Part shown: positions 21,693-31,989 of the stretch, one piece after another
Layout: every line of letters starts with the position of its first letter
Numbering within the stretch: the first letter of the stretch is position 1
Assembly: GCF_050003625.1 (NCBI RefSeq)
Contig: NC_134400.1
Coordinates: 52,704,066-52,768,065 of the forward strand
Length of the DNA: 64,000 bases
Direction of reading: 5' to 3'
DNA from: Haematobia irritans
Taxonomy: Eukaryota > Arthropoda > Insecta > Diptera > Muscidae
The notes under the pieces: model-generated
Told to the model about the DNA's origin: nothing
Databases searched by the model: none
What the model saw: only the letters and a program-made list of their open reading frames with translations
Program-made: the position numbers and the translations under genes

Positions 21693-23133
21693 CATAAGCG
21701 TAGGAAGGCCTCTGGGGAGGGGGCTTAGACCCCCAAGAAAAATTTTAGACCCCCCCCCCAGAATTTGAAAACCTATTTACGATTTTACATTTTTATAAAA
21801 ATTAAACAAGTATATACTCGTACAACGCACAAAGTTCCACTAAAGACTTTCATGCACAATCGAATTACTTGGGTTGTGGTAGAAGTCTGATATTTATGAA
21901 ATATAGCTGTGGTTGAAATTATGATCTAGTTGAATATAAAATAGTAATTGATATTAAAACTATTCTTTCATAAATTAATATCTTAATAATGCTGCAAAAA
22001 AGCGTCGCCAAAAAAGAAGTGAAAATGTTCTTTTTGGGTCTGGAAGTGGTACAAAATTGGCGGAGAAGCGATGAATGTAGTATGAACTTGTCATAGAACG
22101 AATGTCCACCGTTTCAACAACCGTTGCAATGAATTTGCATCACTTCTTAAGGTGTGATCAGAATTCAGTGTTTTGAATTTGAATTAAAAATTTTGTGATA
22201 TTCTCCCAAATAAATAATTTTTATACTTTATTATGATTTTTAATGCATTCTAACGCTTGTTTGAAACGTTTTTTCAGATATTATCGATTTTTCTATAATG
22301 GATTTAGCATTTTTGTGGCAAAATTTGAATAATTTGTACCATTTTATTTATTCTTACTCTTTTTTTTAAATATTAAAAAAAAAGAAAACAAAAAATTACG
22401 CATTAAAATATAAAAAATGAAGTAAAAAACTTCCTGTGTAGTTAAAATAGTTAACTTCTTTGTGAAGACATTTTTGTAAGTGCTTTTAAAGTTGTGACTT
22501 TAGAACAACTCCCAATTTTTTGCTGGGAAAAGTGTGGAACTACCCTACGGGAAATGGATCAACCACAGAACTGGTACAGGACTAGTCCCTGGTGTGTATG
22601 GACCAGTCCCAGTTCTGATCATAACGTATGGAAGGGACCGTCCACTTTAACATGGGTTTGTCATTGACGGAGTAAACTTACATTTTAGGACGCGTCTTGG
22701 ACTCATCCCAAACGACACGTCCTGGGGTAATTTAGCAGGAGCAACTCATAAACAGGTCCTCAGGAACCAGTCTCGGACAGAAATGCAAATTAGTTACTAA
22801 AGAATATCCACAAAAAAAAAATCAAAATCTCTTTCAATTTGGGCTCCTAATCGAACCCGAAATGAAAAAAAAACTTGAAATATGTCGAAAAAAAAGGTTA
22901 TTCTGATAATTTTATTTCACTAAATGTGAAAATTGTAACTAACTGGAGCACATGTACCAGTTCTGTGATAAGTCCGTCAGTGGCAATTTGCACCAATTTC
23001 CCGTAGGGTACTTTTAGTTGATTTATTATAAATTGATTGTTGAGCTATTTTGATGTCTTATGTTCAGTCTATAAAGTTTTAGCTAGGGGGGCTATAGCCC
23101 CCCCCCTAGGAAAATTGTCTAGCTACGCTAATG
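21693..23133. mobile_element. non-autonomous hAT element
   Basis: The termini are CATAAGCGTAG (21693) and the complement of CATTAGCGTAG (ending 23133), flanked by perfect 8-bp GTCGATAC (21685-21692 and 23134-23141). The ends are followed by C/G runs ('gggcttagacccccaag', 'ggctatagcccccccccta'). It contains an E1 head scrap (about 21806-21885) and a TA MITE. No transposase. Confidence 0.85.
22543..23008. mobile_element. MITE with CCCTACGGGAAAT termini
   Basis: Inverted ends CCCTACGGGAAAT at 22543 and 23008, flanked by TA (a 3-bp ACT duplication one base out is also possible). Subterminal inverted segments contain ACAGAACTGGTACA. 466 bp, non-coding. Confidence 0.8.
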
Positions 23134-23141
23134 GTCGATAC

Positions 23142-23459
23142 TATACATGTAAGTCATTGGTTGTGTTATTGTTTTAATTTTTCTGTTCGCCTGGTACTTG
23201 TAAAATGAGATTAAGATATGTCTGTCCGATTTTTGTACAATTATATTACTTTATAGTACCATTTTAAATTAATAACTAAATGTAATTAGTATGTACACTT
23301 ATTCAACTTATAAAACGTTTAATACTGTGATATTTATGAAATGTAATTTCTATAAATCTATTGTAGACCCCTGAGGAAGCTATTCAAAATCGAAATGGCG
23401 AAATATTGGGAACAATAAATAAAATATTTAAAAACAAGACCTCGAGCTTGAAGAAACAT
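23142..23459. other. intergenic; possible retroelement 3' end
   Basis: No gene. At 23367-23425 'cccctgaggaagc...tcgaaatggcgaaatattggg' followed by AATAAATAAA resembles the 3' ends of some Penelope-like elements. The resemblance is weak and is recorded only as a possibility. Confidence 0.3.
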
Positions 23460-24696
23460 CACCCAGAAAAAAGTGACCACTTCTTTAAGTTAAAATGAAC
23501 TCATTGTGAAGAAAGTTGAACTTCGTATAGCGCCAAAGATATTTTTTATTTGTTTGAACGATGTGATTTCCTTAGAAATTAGGTAGAATGCATTCCATAT
23601 AGTAGTTAACATTTTTCTATATTTACGTACGACTATACTACAGAATGAAAACACTTATATGTATTGAATTCATATATGGAATGATTTTATTGAACTTTTT
23701 TCATTCATTTGGACAAATCTTACATATTTGTGGTAAACCTTTTACTTAAAAATTAGAACTGCTTACCTTCGTTTTTAAATACAGTTTTATTTATTTATGT
23801 AGGCATTTTTTCTTAAATAAAAGACATATTTTATTATTATATTAAATATATTTATTAAGAATCAACAGCCTCGACAGGCCTTGAAATATTAGTTTATTAT
23901 TCCACTATTTCCAATTTCCATGTAATGTTACCAACTTTCCTTTCACTTTTAATAAGATGCTGCGTAACGATTTTGTCCTCCTTTTACAATTTCAATACCT
24001 ACAAATATAAAAAATCATAAACCAATTTTTCACAAAAGGTTAGCGTCACTGTATGAATGTTACCTGATAATTGAAGATTCCAAAATGAAGACGAATGAAG
24101 GGGTTGTTATTCTATTGGCGTTTTCTTTCTTTAGACTCCATCACGAACATTGATATACTTATTGTTTGTTATTTATGTTCAATAATTTTGAAAAAACGAA
24201 AAATGTTCTCACTAATTTAAAGTAACAAATATTTTATATATTTTATTTGTTATTTATTATATTATTTTACTACATTATTTTTTAACAATTTCTCCGTATA
24301 CCATAACAACGCGATTCCAACTAAAAAACAACCCACGCGCAAACATATCGATTACATCGATGACAGGTATCGATTACAGGTAGAGAAAAGAAATATAGGA
24401 AAATTTCCTATATTCTAACAAGTGTGAAAGGATTGAAAGGATTGAATACTTCTAAGTTCGAATGAACTAAAATATTTTTCTATGCTAAGTGTTATTCGTA
24501 TGTATGATAAACTTTCTATAATAAAGGAAGTCAAAATTATCATTCTATAAGAAATTTTACTAAATTTGAGAAACTTGGTTTTAGTTCAGATTTTGTTTAT
24601 TTTTACGAATGCAGTGAATACAATTTTCTTGTTCAGTAGTAAATTCTTATAGCCAGCGAAGAAAACAGTATTAGTAAAATTCCATGCCTTATTCTA

Positions 24697-26006
24697 CACA
24701 GATAAAAATAAGTTTGAGAATCAATAACTTTTGTTGGAAAACCAATAACAAAATTTGCTAATTTTCCTGCAACAAACTAATTTGTACTTTTAATAACCAT
24801 TATTACAAGAAAGTTGTTAGCAATCGTTACCATCAGATGGCAACAAATAATTTATGTTCTCAATAACATAATTTGTAAGTGATTTGTTGAGCATCCAACA
24901 GTACAAAAAATTTGTTGTTGAACGTTACGTTTAATCCTCAGCAAATATTTTTGAATTTGAACGAAAAAAATTGTATGTGGTTTGTTGGAGTCTATCAATG
25001 ACTGTAACAAATTTATTGGTGTATTGACAAAAAATTAAATTGAAATTGACAGAATTATTGCACCAAAATTGCAAAATTGCCGGAACAATTTTGGAGATAT
25101 TTTGTTAAGTACACACAGAGAAGGAATATGACCAAAATGCTATTTTTGGACGGGGAACATGTAACACTTTTGTGTCGAAAATCCTATACTCAGTTTTGTA
25201 AATGTATGACGATTTTAAATTTGAGTAGTCCAGGCATTTTGACAACTTTTTGCCCAGTGATATATATTCTAGTTAATATATTCTAGTAATAACTCTAATC
25301 CCGATATTAATATGGTTTTATTAATTATCTCATACAACAAACACTTTTAAGAAACTACCAAATTGAAAAATATATAAACTTTTCACAGAAATTTATAAAT
25401 GCTTTTCTGTATTCTCTGATGAATGAGATCTTTGCTTGCTACCATACACGTGCATGTGCTCATACTCATTTTGTTCTAACGGTATTCTTCGCATACATCT
25501 TTTAGCTTTCGTACATGTCCTCAGCGATGTGCGCGTAATGCGCTTTACAGACTATCAGTTATTCCGGACGACAGTGCTCGTGTCGATCATATCCCATATA
25601 TTGTGCACATTATAAGTTAAGTCCGAAGGCATAATCGATACTGCTGCATGTTTATGGGATCGATAACACATTTACCGATTATTTAGTCATCGCCGACATG
25701 TCGTATCGATCCGAAACACTGTAATATTCCTTACAAACACCGACATTCCGTCCGGAATAACTGATATTATGTAAAGCGCATAACCAGTCTTGTATTTTTG
25801 TTTTCATATCGATAGCAGTCAGCTATTTTCGCAACAAAACAATTTGTTGAAAATTCAGAATATTTCTATTATTTCCGCTGTCAAGCATCTACAAACACAT
25901 TTCAACAACAAATGCCTCATATTCAATAAACAAATTTGTTGAGCATCAGCAGATTTTACATACAAATAAAGTCGTTAATATTTATTTGCAGTTATTTTTT
26001 TGTGTG
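24697..26006. mobile_element. CAC-terminal TA element with CACAGATAAAAAT end
   Basis: It begins CACAGATAAAAATAAG at 24697 and ends TTTTTTTGTGTG at 26006, with TA at 24695-24696 and 26007-26008. The interior has repeated CAACAAATTTGTTG-like palindromic words near both ends. It contains a 244-bp inverted-repeat element. The small frame at 25077-25286 is not recognised and probably not coding. Confidence 0.75.
25538..25781. mobile_element. small inverted-repeat MITE
   Basis: The left arm ATGCGCTTTACA...CAGTTATTCCGGACG (25538-25574) and the right arm (about 25746-25781) are inverted copies over roughly 35 bp. Between them are ATCGAT-rich words. No clear target duplication can be read. Confidence 0.65.
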
Positions 26007-26169
26007 TAGTTTATGAACTATTCCTAACTGCTTTCAGTTTAGGATTTTTTTACTGAAACAAGTAAATTTTATTATTTCACACAAAAATTTAACTTAATGG
26101 AAATAAAATGGCTAAACTAAATTGATAAACATTTTTTCCTTTAGTTTCGAAGGCACTTTTTTCTGGGTG

Positions 26170-27833
26170 ATTAATTTATAATTTATAATACCAACTATAA
26201 GTTTATAGAATTAGTTAAATAATTAACTATTTTCCTCTGTAGGGTATGATATAGTCGGCCCCGTCTTTAAATTTTCCTCATTTGTTTATTTTTTTAATTT
26301 AAGAGAATCGCTTTAATTTAATCATTGGCTACTGTGCTTGAGCGTGTTAGCCACTATGTACCCCTAGTGCCTTACTCTTCATAACTTGGTCCTCATCATA
26401 AATATCTGATGGCCAAAACAAAACGATGTACATACAACCAATTGCCCAATGGGCCAAGTGACGTGCAACATGCAGAACGAGGAAATCTTGGATACAACAC
26501 AAAAACGTCCGCAAGACTAACAAGAGACTGCTTCTCCAACGATTGGCAAATCGTTGCATTAATGCAAGACAGGCACACAGTTGTTCATTACGGCCGGCAC
26601 GACAATAGTTGGGATGGACATGTATGGCTAAGTGCGTGCTTTGGCAACAAATCAAATAGGATTTTGGATTTCGTTTACAGTTTTCTGAATTTTAGCATTT
26701 CACATTTCATTTGGCCACGGATACCAAAAGCGGGCCGCAACCACACTAACTTAAGGCTCGAACACGCAACCAACACCCCGAATGGAAAACAACGTAAAAT
26801 TAGGATGTGCGTGCACTAGTCGTGCCACCTTTCGGGGAAGGAGGATGTGGTGCAACATTGCAGATTTTTGGTGTTTGCTTCATATTCAAGAGTAAATATG
26901 GAGGCAAAAACAAAAAGGGAACATGACCAATACGATTTACGCCAAATGCTAAAGTAAATGGCTAATATTTCATTTAGACGACCAACGGACTGGGCCCGTG
27001 AGGAGCGACCTATCAAATTGGCCAAGACGTTGCGTGTCTTCAATAATACTAACTAATAAACCAAAGTCGTACAAACAAGAACGCATACGAAAGAACGCAA
27101 TGCCAGAAAACAAAATATATTTTTTTTGCTCTTTGGGTTCGTGCAATTTATGTATTTTTTTTTTCTTGAACTATGAATAATTCTGCGTGTATGGAAGAAT
27201 TGCATATTGCATACATGCTGCACGCAATTTTTCACAATTCTTATCGAATATTAAAATTCGCTATATTTCATGTCATTTATATTTCTACGCGACGGTTGAA
27301 GTGATTGATATAGAGTACAAGTTAAAATTAATAATCGCCCGACATGGGTTAAATAACAGTAACAGTGTGTGCCACCTAAAAGCGTTAATCAGTCTATTGT
27401 GATAGTATATAGAAAAGTCCTAACGCTTTATCACAGGACACGTCGTAAAAAGCTAGGTGGGATTATCACAAAAAAGTCAGAAAATCCAATATGTATAACA
27501 CTGGAGACACGCACCTTTGAAAACTATTCCCATGCACAGAAAAAATAGTCCGTTGTTAAACTGATGCTACGATTAACATGTGTGTGAAGATAAATACTAA
27601 CACTGAAGGAAATGTTTACTTTTTAGAGGAATTCGTAGACAAAGTTTGCTTTTGACGTTAGAGGCAATCTCATTTTATATCAGCCCTACAAAAAACAGCT
27701 TCCAAAAAAGTAGTTTGTATCCCCATAGTGCAAACTTCGATCATCTCCAATGAATTTTAAATGGGCTTGTCATAAGACGAAAGTACTTCATTTTTGGCGC
27801 CTTTGACATGCTCTAGAAGAAGTGGTATAATAA
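26170..27833. other. low-repeat island without a recognised gene
   Basis: Apart from an E2-head scrap at 26241-26275 ('gggtatgatatagtcggccc'), this stretch matches nothing else in the window and is less AT-rich in its middle (26340-27000). The longest frame, 26409-26819, has no motif I recognise, no signal peptide and no membrane segment, and frames overlap on both strands. It may be unique intergenic DNA. Confidence 0.4.
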
Positions 27834-28840
27834 CAGGTTGGCTGATAAGTCCCCGGTCTAACAAAGAAAAACACATTTTTTTTTTGTCAAAATTCGTTTT
27901 TATTATTCAACATAGTTCCCTTCAAGAGCGATACAACGATTATAACGACCTTCAAATTTTTTGATACCATTTTGGTAGTACACCTTCGGTTTTGCCTCAA
28001 AATAGGCCTCAGTTTCGGCGATCACCTCTTCGTTGCAGACAAATTTTTTCCCTGCGAGCATCCTTTTGAGGTCTGAGAACAAGAAAAAGTCGCTGGGGGC
28101 CAGATCTGGAGAATACGGTGGGTGGGGAAGCAATTCGAAGCCCAATTCATGAATTTTTGCCATCGTTCTCAATGACTTGTGGCACGGTGCGTTGTCTTGG
28201 TGGAACAACACTTTTTTCTTCTTCATATGGGTCCGTTTTGCCGTGATTTCGACCTGCAAACGCTCTAATAACGCCATATAATAGTCACTGTTGATGGTTT
28301 TTCCCTTCAATAATCAATAAAAATTATTCCATGCGCATCCCAAAAAACAGAGGCCATTACTTTGCCAGCGGACGTTTGAGTCTTTCCACGCTCACCGGTC
28401 GCTGTCCACTCAGCCGACTGTCGATTGGACTCAGGAGTGTAGTGATGGAGCCATGTTTCATCCATTGTCACATATCGACGGAAAAACTCGGGTGTATTAC
28501 GAGTTAACAGCTGCAAACAGAATCATCAACACGTTGTTGTTTTTGGTCAAATGTGAGCTCGCGCGGCACCCATTTTGCACAGAGCTTCCGCATATCCAAA
28601 TATTGATGAATGATATGACCAACACGTTCCTTTGATATCTTTAAGGCCTCTGCTATCTCGATCAACTTCATTTTACAGTCATTCAAAATCATTTTGTGGA
28701 TTTTTTTTATGTTTTCGTCGGTAACCACCTCTTTCAGGCGTCCACTGCGTTCACCGTCCTCCGCGCTCATTTCACCACGCTTGAATTTTGCATACCAATC
28801 AATAATTGTTGATTTCCCTGGGGCAGAGTCCGGAAGAGTT
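27834..28840 (-). mobile_element. Himar1-like mariner, 5'-truncated
   Basis: The 3' terminal repeat ACAGGTTGGCTGATAAGTCC at 27834, next to TA (27832-27833), is the Himar1-type end. The other end is missing: homology stops near 28840 inside the codons for roughly residue 30. Irritans-subfamily mariners are cut-and-paste transposons inserting at TA. Confidence 0.92.
27903..28840 (-). pseudogene. mariner transposase, irritans subfamily (Himar1-like)
   Basis: Three overlapping frames together cover almost the whole transposase from LPDSAPGKSTIIDW to GNYVE and the stop at 27903-27905. The catalytic DD34D residues are present: D in VTMDETWLHHY, D in FHQDNAPCHKS and D in SPDLAPSDFFLF. Compared with the Himar1 protein as I recall it, about 30 N-terminal residues are absent, there are frameshifts near 28505 and 28310, and a four-residue deletion after WTATGE. 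The protein would bind the terminal repeats and catalyse cut-and-paste transposition; this copy cannot. The close match is the best clue to a muscid host. Confidence 0.93.
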
Positions 28841-28915
28841 CAACTTTAAAAAAAATATTAATATAATCTGATGTGTAGAAAATTTTATTTATGCATAGGT
28901 ATGTATACAATATTT

Positions 28916-29128
28916 TTATACTATTAAATTGAGCCGACGGGCTTTTTGGGCAGCAAATAAATCAATGACTTCTTCAGTCGGCACATTTATTCGGCGATGA
29001 ACCGACATTAATGCCAACCCTTTGAGTCTACTAGTCGAATTTCTAAGATACGTCTTTATTCTCTTCATTGTAGAAAATGAACGTTCGGATGAGCACGTAG
29101 TAACTGCAGGGATGGAAAATGCAGTACT
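28916..29128 (-). pseudogene. hAT transposase C-terminal (dimerisation) fragment
   Basis: The minus strand gives about 70 in-frame residues: IPAVTTCSSERSFSTMKRIK, then RLKGLALMSVHRRI, ending near QKARRLNLIV and a stop at 28916-28918. The CSSERSFS...K..K..LR pattern is the conserved C-terminal dimerisation region of hAT transposases. The catalytic part is absent upstream (29129 on), where the sequence becomes AT-rich repeat. It abuts the truncated end of the mariner. Confidence 0.7.
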
Positions 29129-29971
29129 ATAGAACTTTTTTCAAACTTTTTCACCCCGGTCATTACCGTAGTACCCCTTCGAATAATTTAGTACCTTTTG
29201 TGGAGACATTTTTGAGTCGATATCAGATTTAGGGTACAATAGCTTTGACAAAATATTTTAATATTTTGAGAAAGTCTTTATCAACCTTATTTGCTAATAG
29301 TCTTTTACAAATATTGCAAAACAGACATGTTCATGTGGGAAGAAAATCTCGATTTTGTAAAAGACATAGTCAAAAACAGGATTTTATTGAAATTCAAGAA
29401 AGTTTTAGTTGAAAAAAGAATGCGATTCTATATTATCGATTTTTTATTTCGGTAGAAAATGTTGTCAAAATTTTATTTCTATATAGAATTTTTGCAAAAT
29501 TTTATTTTTATAGAAAATTTTGTAAAAATTTTATTTCTATAGGAAATTTTTGCAAAATTTTATTTCTATAGAAAATTTTGTCAAAATTTTATTTTCTTTA
29601 AAATTCAGTCTCTTGACAATAATCTTCCAGTGAAATTTTTGTTGAAATTTAGTAAAAAGTACCTTTCCGCTCAACAAATACCTTTTTTGTACTTTCTTAA
29701 AAATTGTATTTTCAAAAATTTCAAAAATGAAATTTGTGGTGCTAGAACAAAAACAATTTGTTTTTTTCGACCGTCGTTTGACGGGCTTTTCAACTAGTGA
29801 TTTGTGCAAGTTTTATAGGTAAGCGTTTTTCAAAATAAAACCTCCAGCTTTTCTTCAACATCTTCGATAAGATTTTTCTATGCAGCTAAAAATATATATT
29901 TATTTATATAAAAATATTCATTCATTTCGGGGGGGGTTTGATCCCCCTCATCCTCCCCCCTGAATACGGCC
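29129..29971. repeat. AT-rich sequence with 29-bp minisatellite
   Basis: Contains degenerate copies of the 29-bp unit found in E1 ('attttatttctatagaaaat') at about 29440-29600, then unassigned AT-rich DNA with a short G/C run near 29930-29960. No gene. Confidence 0.55.
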
Positions 29972-30629
29972 TTGCACGACGATGCTGACGAAGTTTGACG
30001 GCGTGGTAATGGACGACGAAACCTACGTCAAAGCCGGCTACAAGCAGCTTCCGGGACAGGAGTTTTATACGGCAAAAGGAAGGGGAAAGGTAGCAGATAT
30101 TTTCAAGCACATAAAACTGTCAAAGTTCGCAAAGAAATATCTGGTTTGGCAAGCCATCTGTACCTGTGGCTTGAAAAGCAGCATTTTCATAGCTTCCGGG
30201 ACTGTCAACCAAGAAATTTACGTGAAAGAGTGTTTGAATAAACGTCTCCTGCCTTCCCTGAAGAAACAGGTTGTTCCGTACTGTTTTGGCCGGATTTGGC
30301 ATCTTGCCATTACGGTAAAAAGGCCATGGAGTGGTACGTCGCCAACAACGTGCAGGTGGTTCCCAAGGACAAGAACCCTCCCAACACGCCAGAGCTCCGC
30401 CCAATTGAGAAATACTGGGCTATTGTCAAGCGGAACCTAAAGAAGACCAAAAAAGCTGCTAAGGACGAGCAGCAGTTCAAGGCAAACTGGCTTTCTGCGG
30501 CGAAGAAGGTGGACAAGGTGGCTGTACAAAATCTGATGGCAGGTGTCAAGCGTGAGGCCCGGCAATTCGGATTTGGAAAAGCGAAAGCCTAACTGAATAT
30601 TTTTCCTGAATTTTATACTAATTGAACTT
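29972..30629 (+). mobile_element. DD37E Tc1-mariner element, 5' truncated, first part
   Basis: Homology to the DD37E element at 37275-38537 begins abruptly at about 29972 and continues to 30629 in the 3' UTR. There a 4.9-kb E1 array is inserted; the element resumes at about 35571 and ends with its terminal repeat at 35661. Confidence 0.85.
29982..30592 (+). pseudogene. DD37E transposase, N-terminally truncated and frameshifted
   Basis: The reading begins MLTKFDGVVMDDETYVKAGY and continues to KECLNKRLLPSLKKQ in one frame. It then shifts at about 30265-30270, where one A is missing relative to 37275-38537, into FWPDLASCHYGKKAMEWYVA and on to the stop at 30590-30592. Catalytic residues are seen in VMDDETY, WPDLASCHYG and TPELRPIEKYW. 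I count 37 residues between the second D and the E, that is DD37E. The DNA-binding N-terminus is lost. Confidence 0.88.
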
Positions 30630-30739
30630 GAACAAGTATATACGGCCGTAAGTTCGGCCAGGCCGAATCTTATGTACCCTCCACCATGGATTGCGTAGGA
30701 ACTTCTACTAAAGGCTGTCATCCACAATCGAATTACTTG

Positions 30740-31890
30740 CACGCACAGAAAAAACATGTTTGGACATGGTTGCCGCATCCATTTAATGCTTATTTAGAGT
30801 ATGTAATTGTCGCGAAAACCATGTATTTTGTCTTTGTAAAAATAATTTTCGAGCGGAGAAAAATATATGTTGGCAATAAGCATTTAAATGGTTCTCAAAT
30901 GCCGCAAACATGTTCTATTATTTAAATGATAGAATTTGAGACCATTATATGGTCAGGAAAATAATGTATCTGACCATTCAATTTTTTAACTTTTTTGCCG
31001 AGAAAAAAATATTTTTATAGTTTACGTATAGACATGTCTACAACCATTACATGGCCATAAAGACCATGTACATTGTTTTCGTGACCATTTAATTTTTTAA
31101 TTTTTTTGCAGCGACAAGAATTTTATAAAAACATTGAGCAGGTACACACGATTTTCATTTTGCGCGTCAGTCGTGTGTTGATTGTTTCTTGGAATGGACG
31201 GAGAATACGGAATTATTGTGTATTGTGTTAATTTATTTATTCAGAAATGGCACGTGGTTTTATGTGAATACAAACAAGGAAAGTGTAATTGAAAAAAATA
31301 TACCTGGTTTTTGTTCTGCATTTTGATATATGGTATAATTTATTTTTATTTGCAGTTACATGATGTCTGTGTTTGTACATTTGATGGTCACGAAGTAAAT
31401 ATGGAATGATTACTTATTGTTGAAATTGAACCAAACTAGAGTGTGTAAAAATATGTGAAGTTTGCTTGCACGACATTATAAATACAAATAAACAATGAAT
31501 TAGTTTGTAAATAAATAAAAACAAATAAATAAAGTTGATTTTGTGTTTTCTTTTCTCAAGTGGCGTCCTTTTTTCGACGACGAAAAAAGTTTTTTCATAA
31601 AAATCAAAACATTTCAGGTTGTGACCATGTTCTTTTAACTAGAAGAAAAACATTTTTGACGAATAACATAACATTTTAGATCGTGACCATTGTCTTTTAA
31701 TGGAAACAAAATTCTTTTTATCAATATAATAACATTTTAGATGAGGACAATTGTATTTTTCTTAGAACCATGTTCACTGATCCAACATGGTTGCAGGTTA
31801 AAATGTTACATGGTCGCCGCAAAAATAGCTGCTATCATATTATTTTGCTCTTCGAATATGATTGTGGCAATCATGTTTCTTCTCTGCGTG
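30740..31890. mobile_element. CAC-terminal element inserted at TG
   Basis: It begins CACGCACAGAAAAAAC and ends TTCTTCTCTGCGTG. The flanks are TG on both sides (30738-30739 and 31891-31892), and deletion restores the E1 head word 'aattacttgggttgcg'. 1151 bp, non-coding, with several 'gaccattt' and 'acatggt' words in both orientations. Short frames at 31741-31994 are not convincing. Confidence 0.8.
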
Positions 31891-31989
31891 TGGGTTGCGA
31901 TAACACTTGCCGATGGCAAGGTATCGTAAAACTTTTTAGCACTGTCTTCTAAATTGTAAGTTAGCCCATACGGGGTATATATTAAACAA

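Larger units (their letters stand above)
23460..26169. mobile_element. CAC-terminal element with CACCCAGAAAAAAG ends
   Basis: The ends are CACCCAGAAAAAAGTG at 23460 and its complement ending 26169; the flanking dinucleotide is AT on both sides, not TA. A reverse-oriented, incomplete relative covers 35664-36486. Non-coding, AT-rich. It holds a second CAC element at 24697-26006. Confidence 0.75.

Noticed and set aside
26409..26819. 136-codon frame as a host gene
   Set aside because: No recognisable domain, overlapping frames on the other strand of similar length, no splice or start context that I can support.
30310..30549. Antisense frames across the DD37E transposase (also 37444-37910)
   Set aside because: Shadow frames of the transposase on the opposite strand; the sense frame carries the catalytic motifs.
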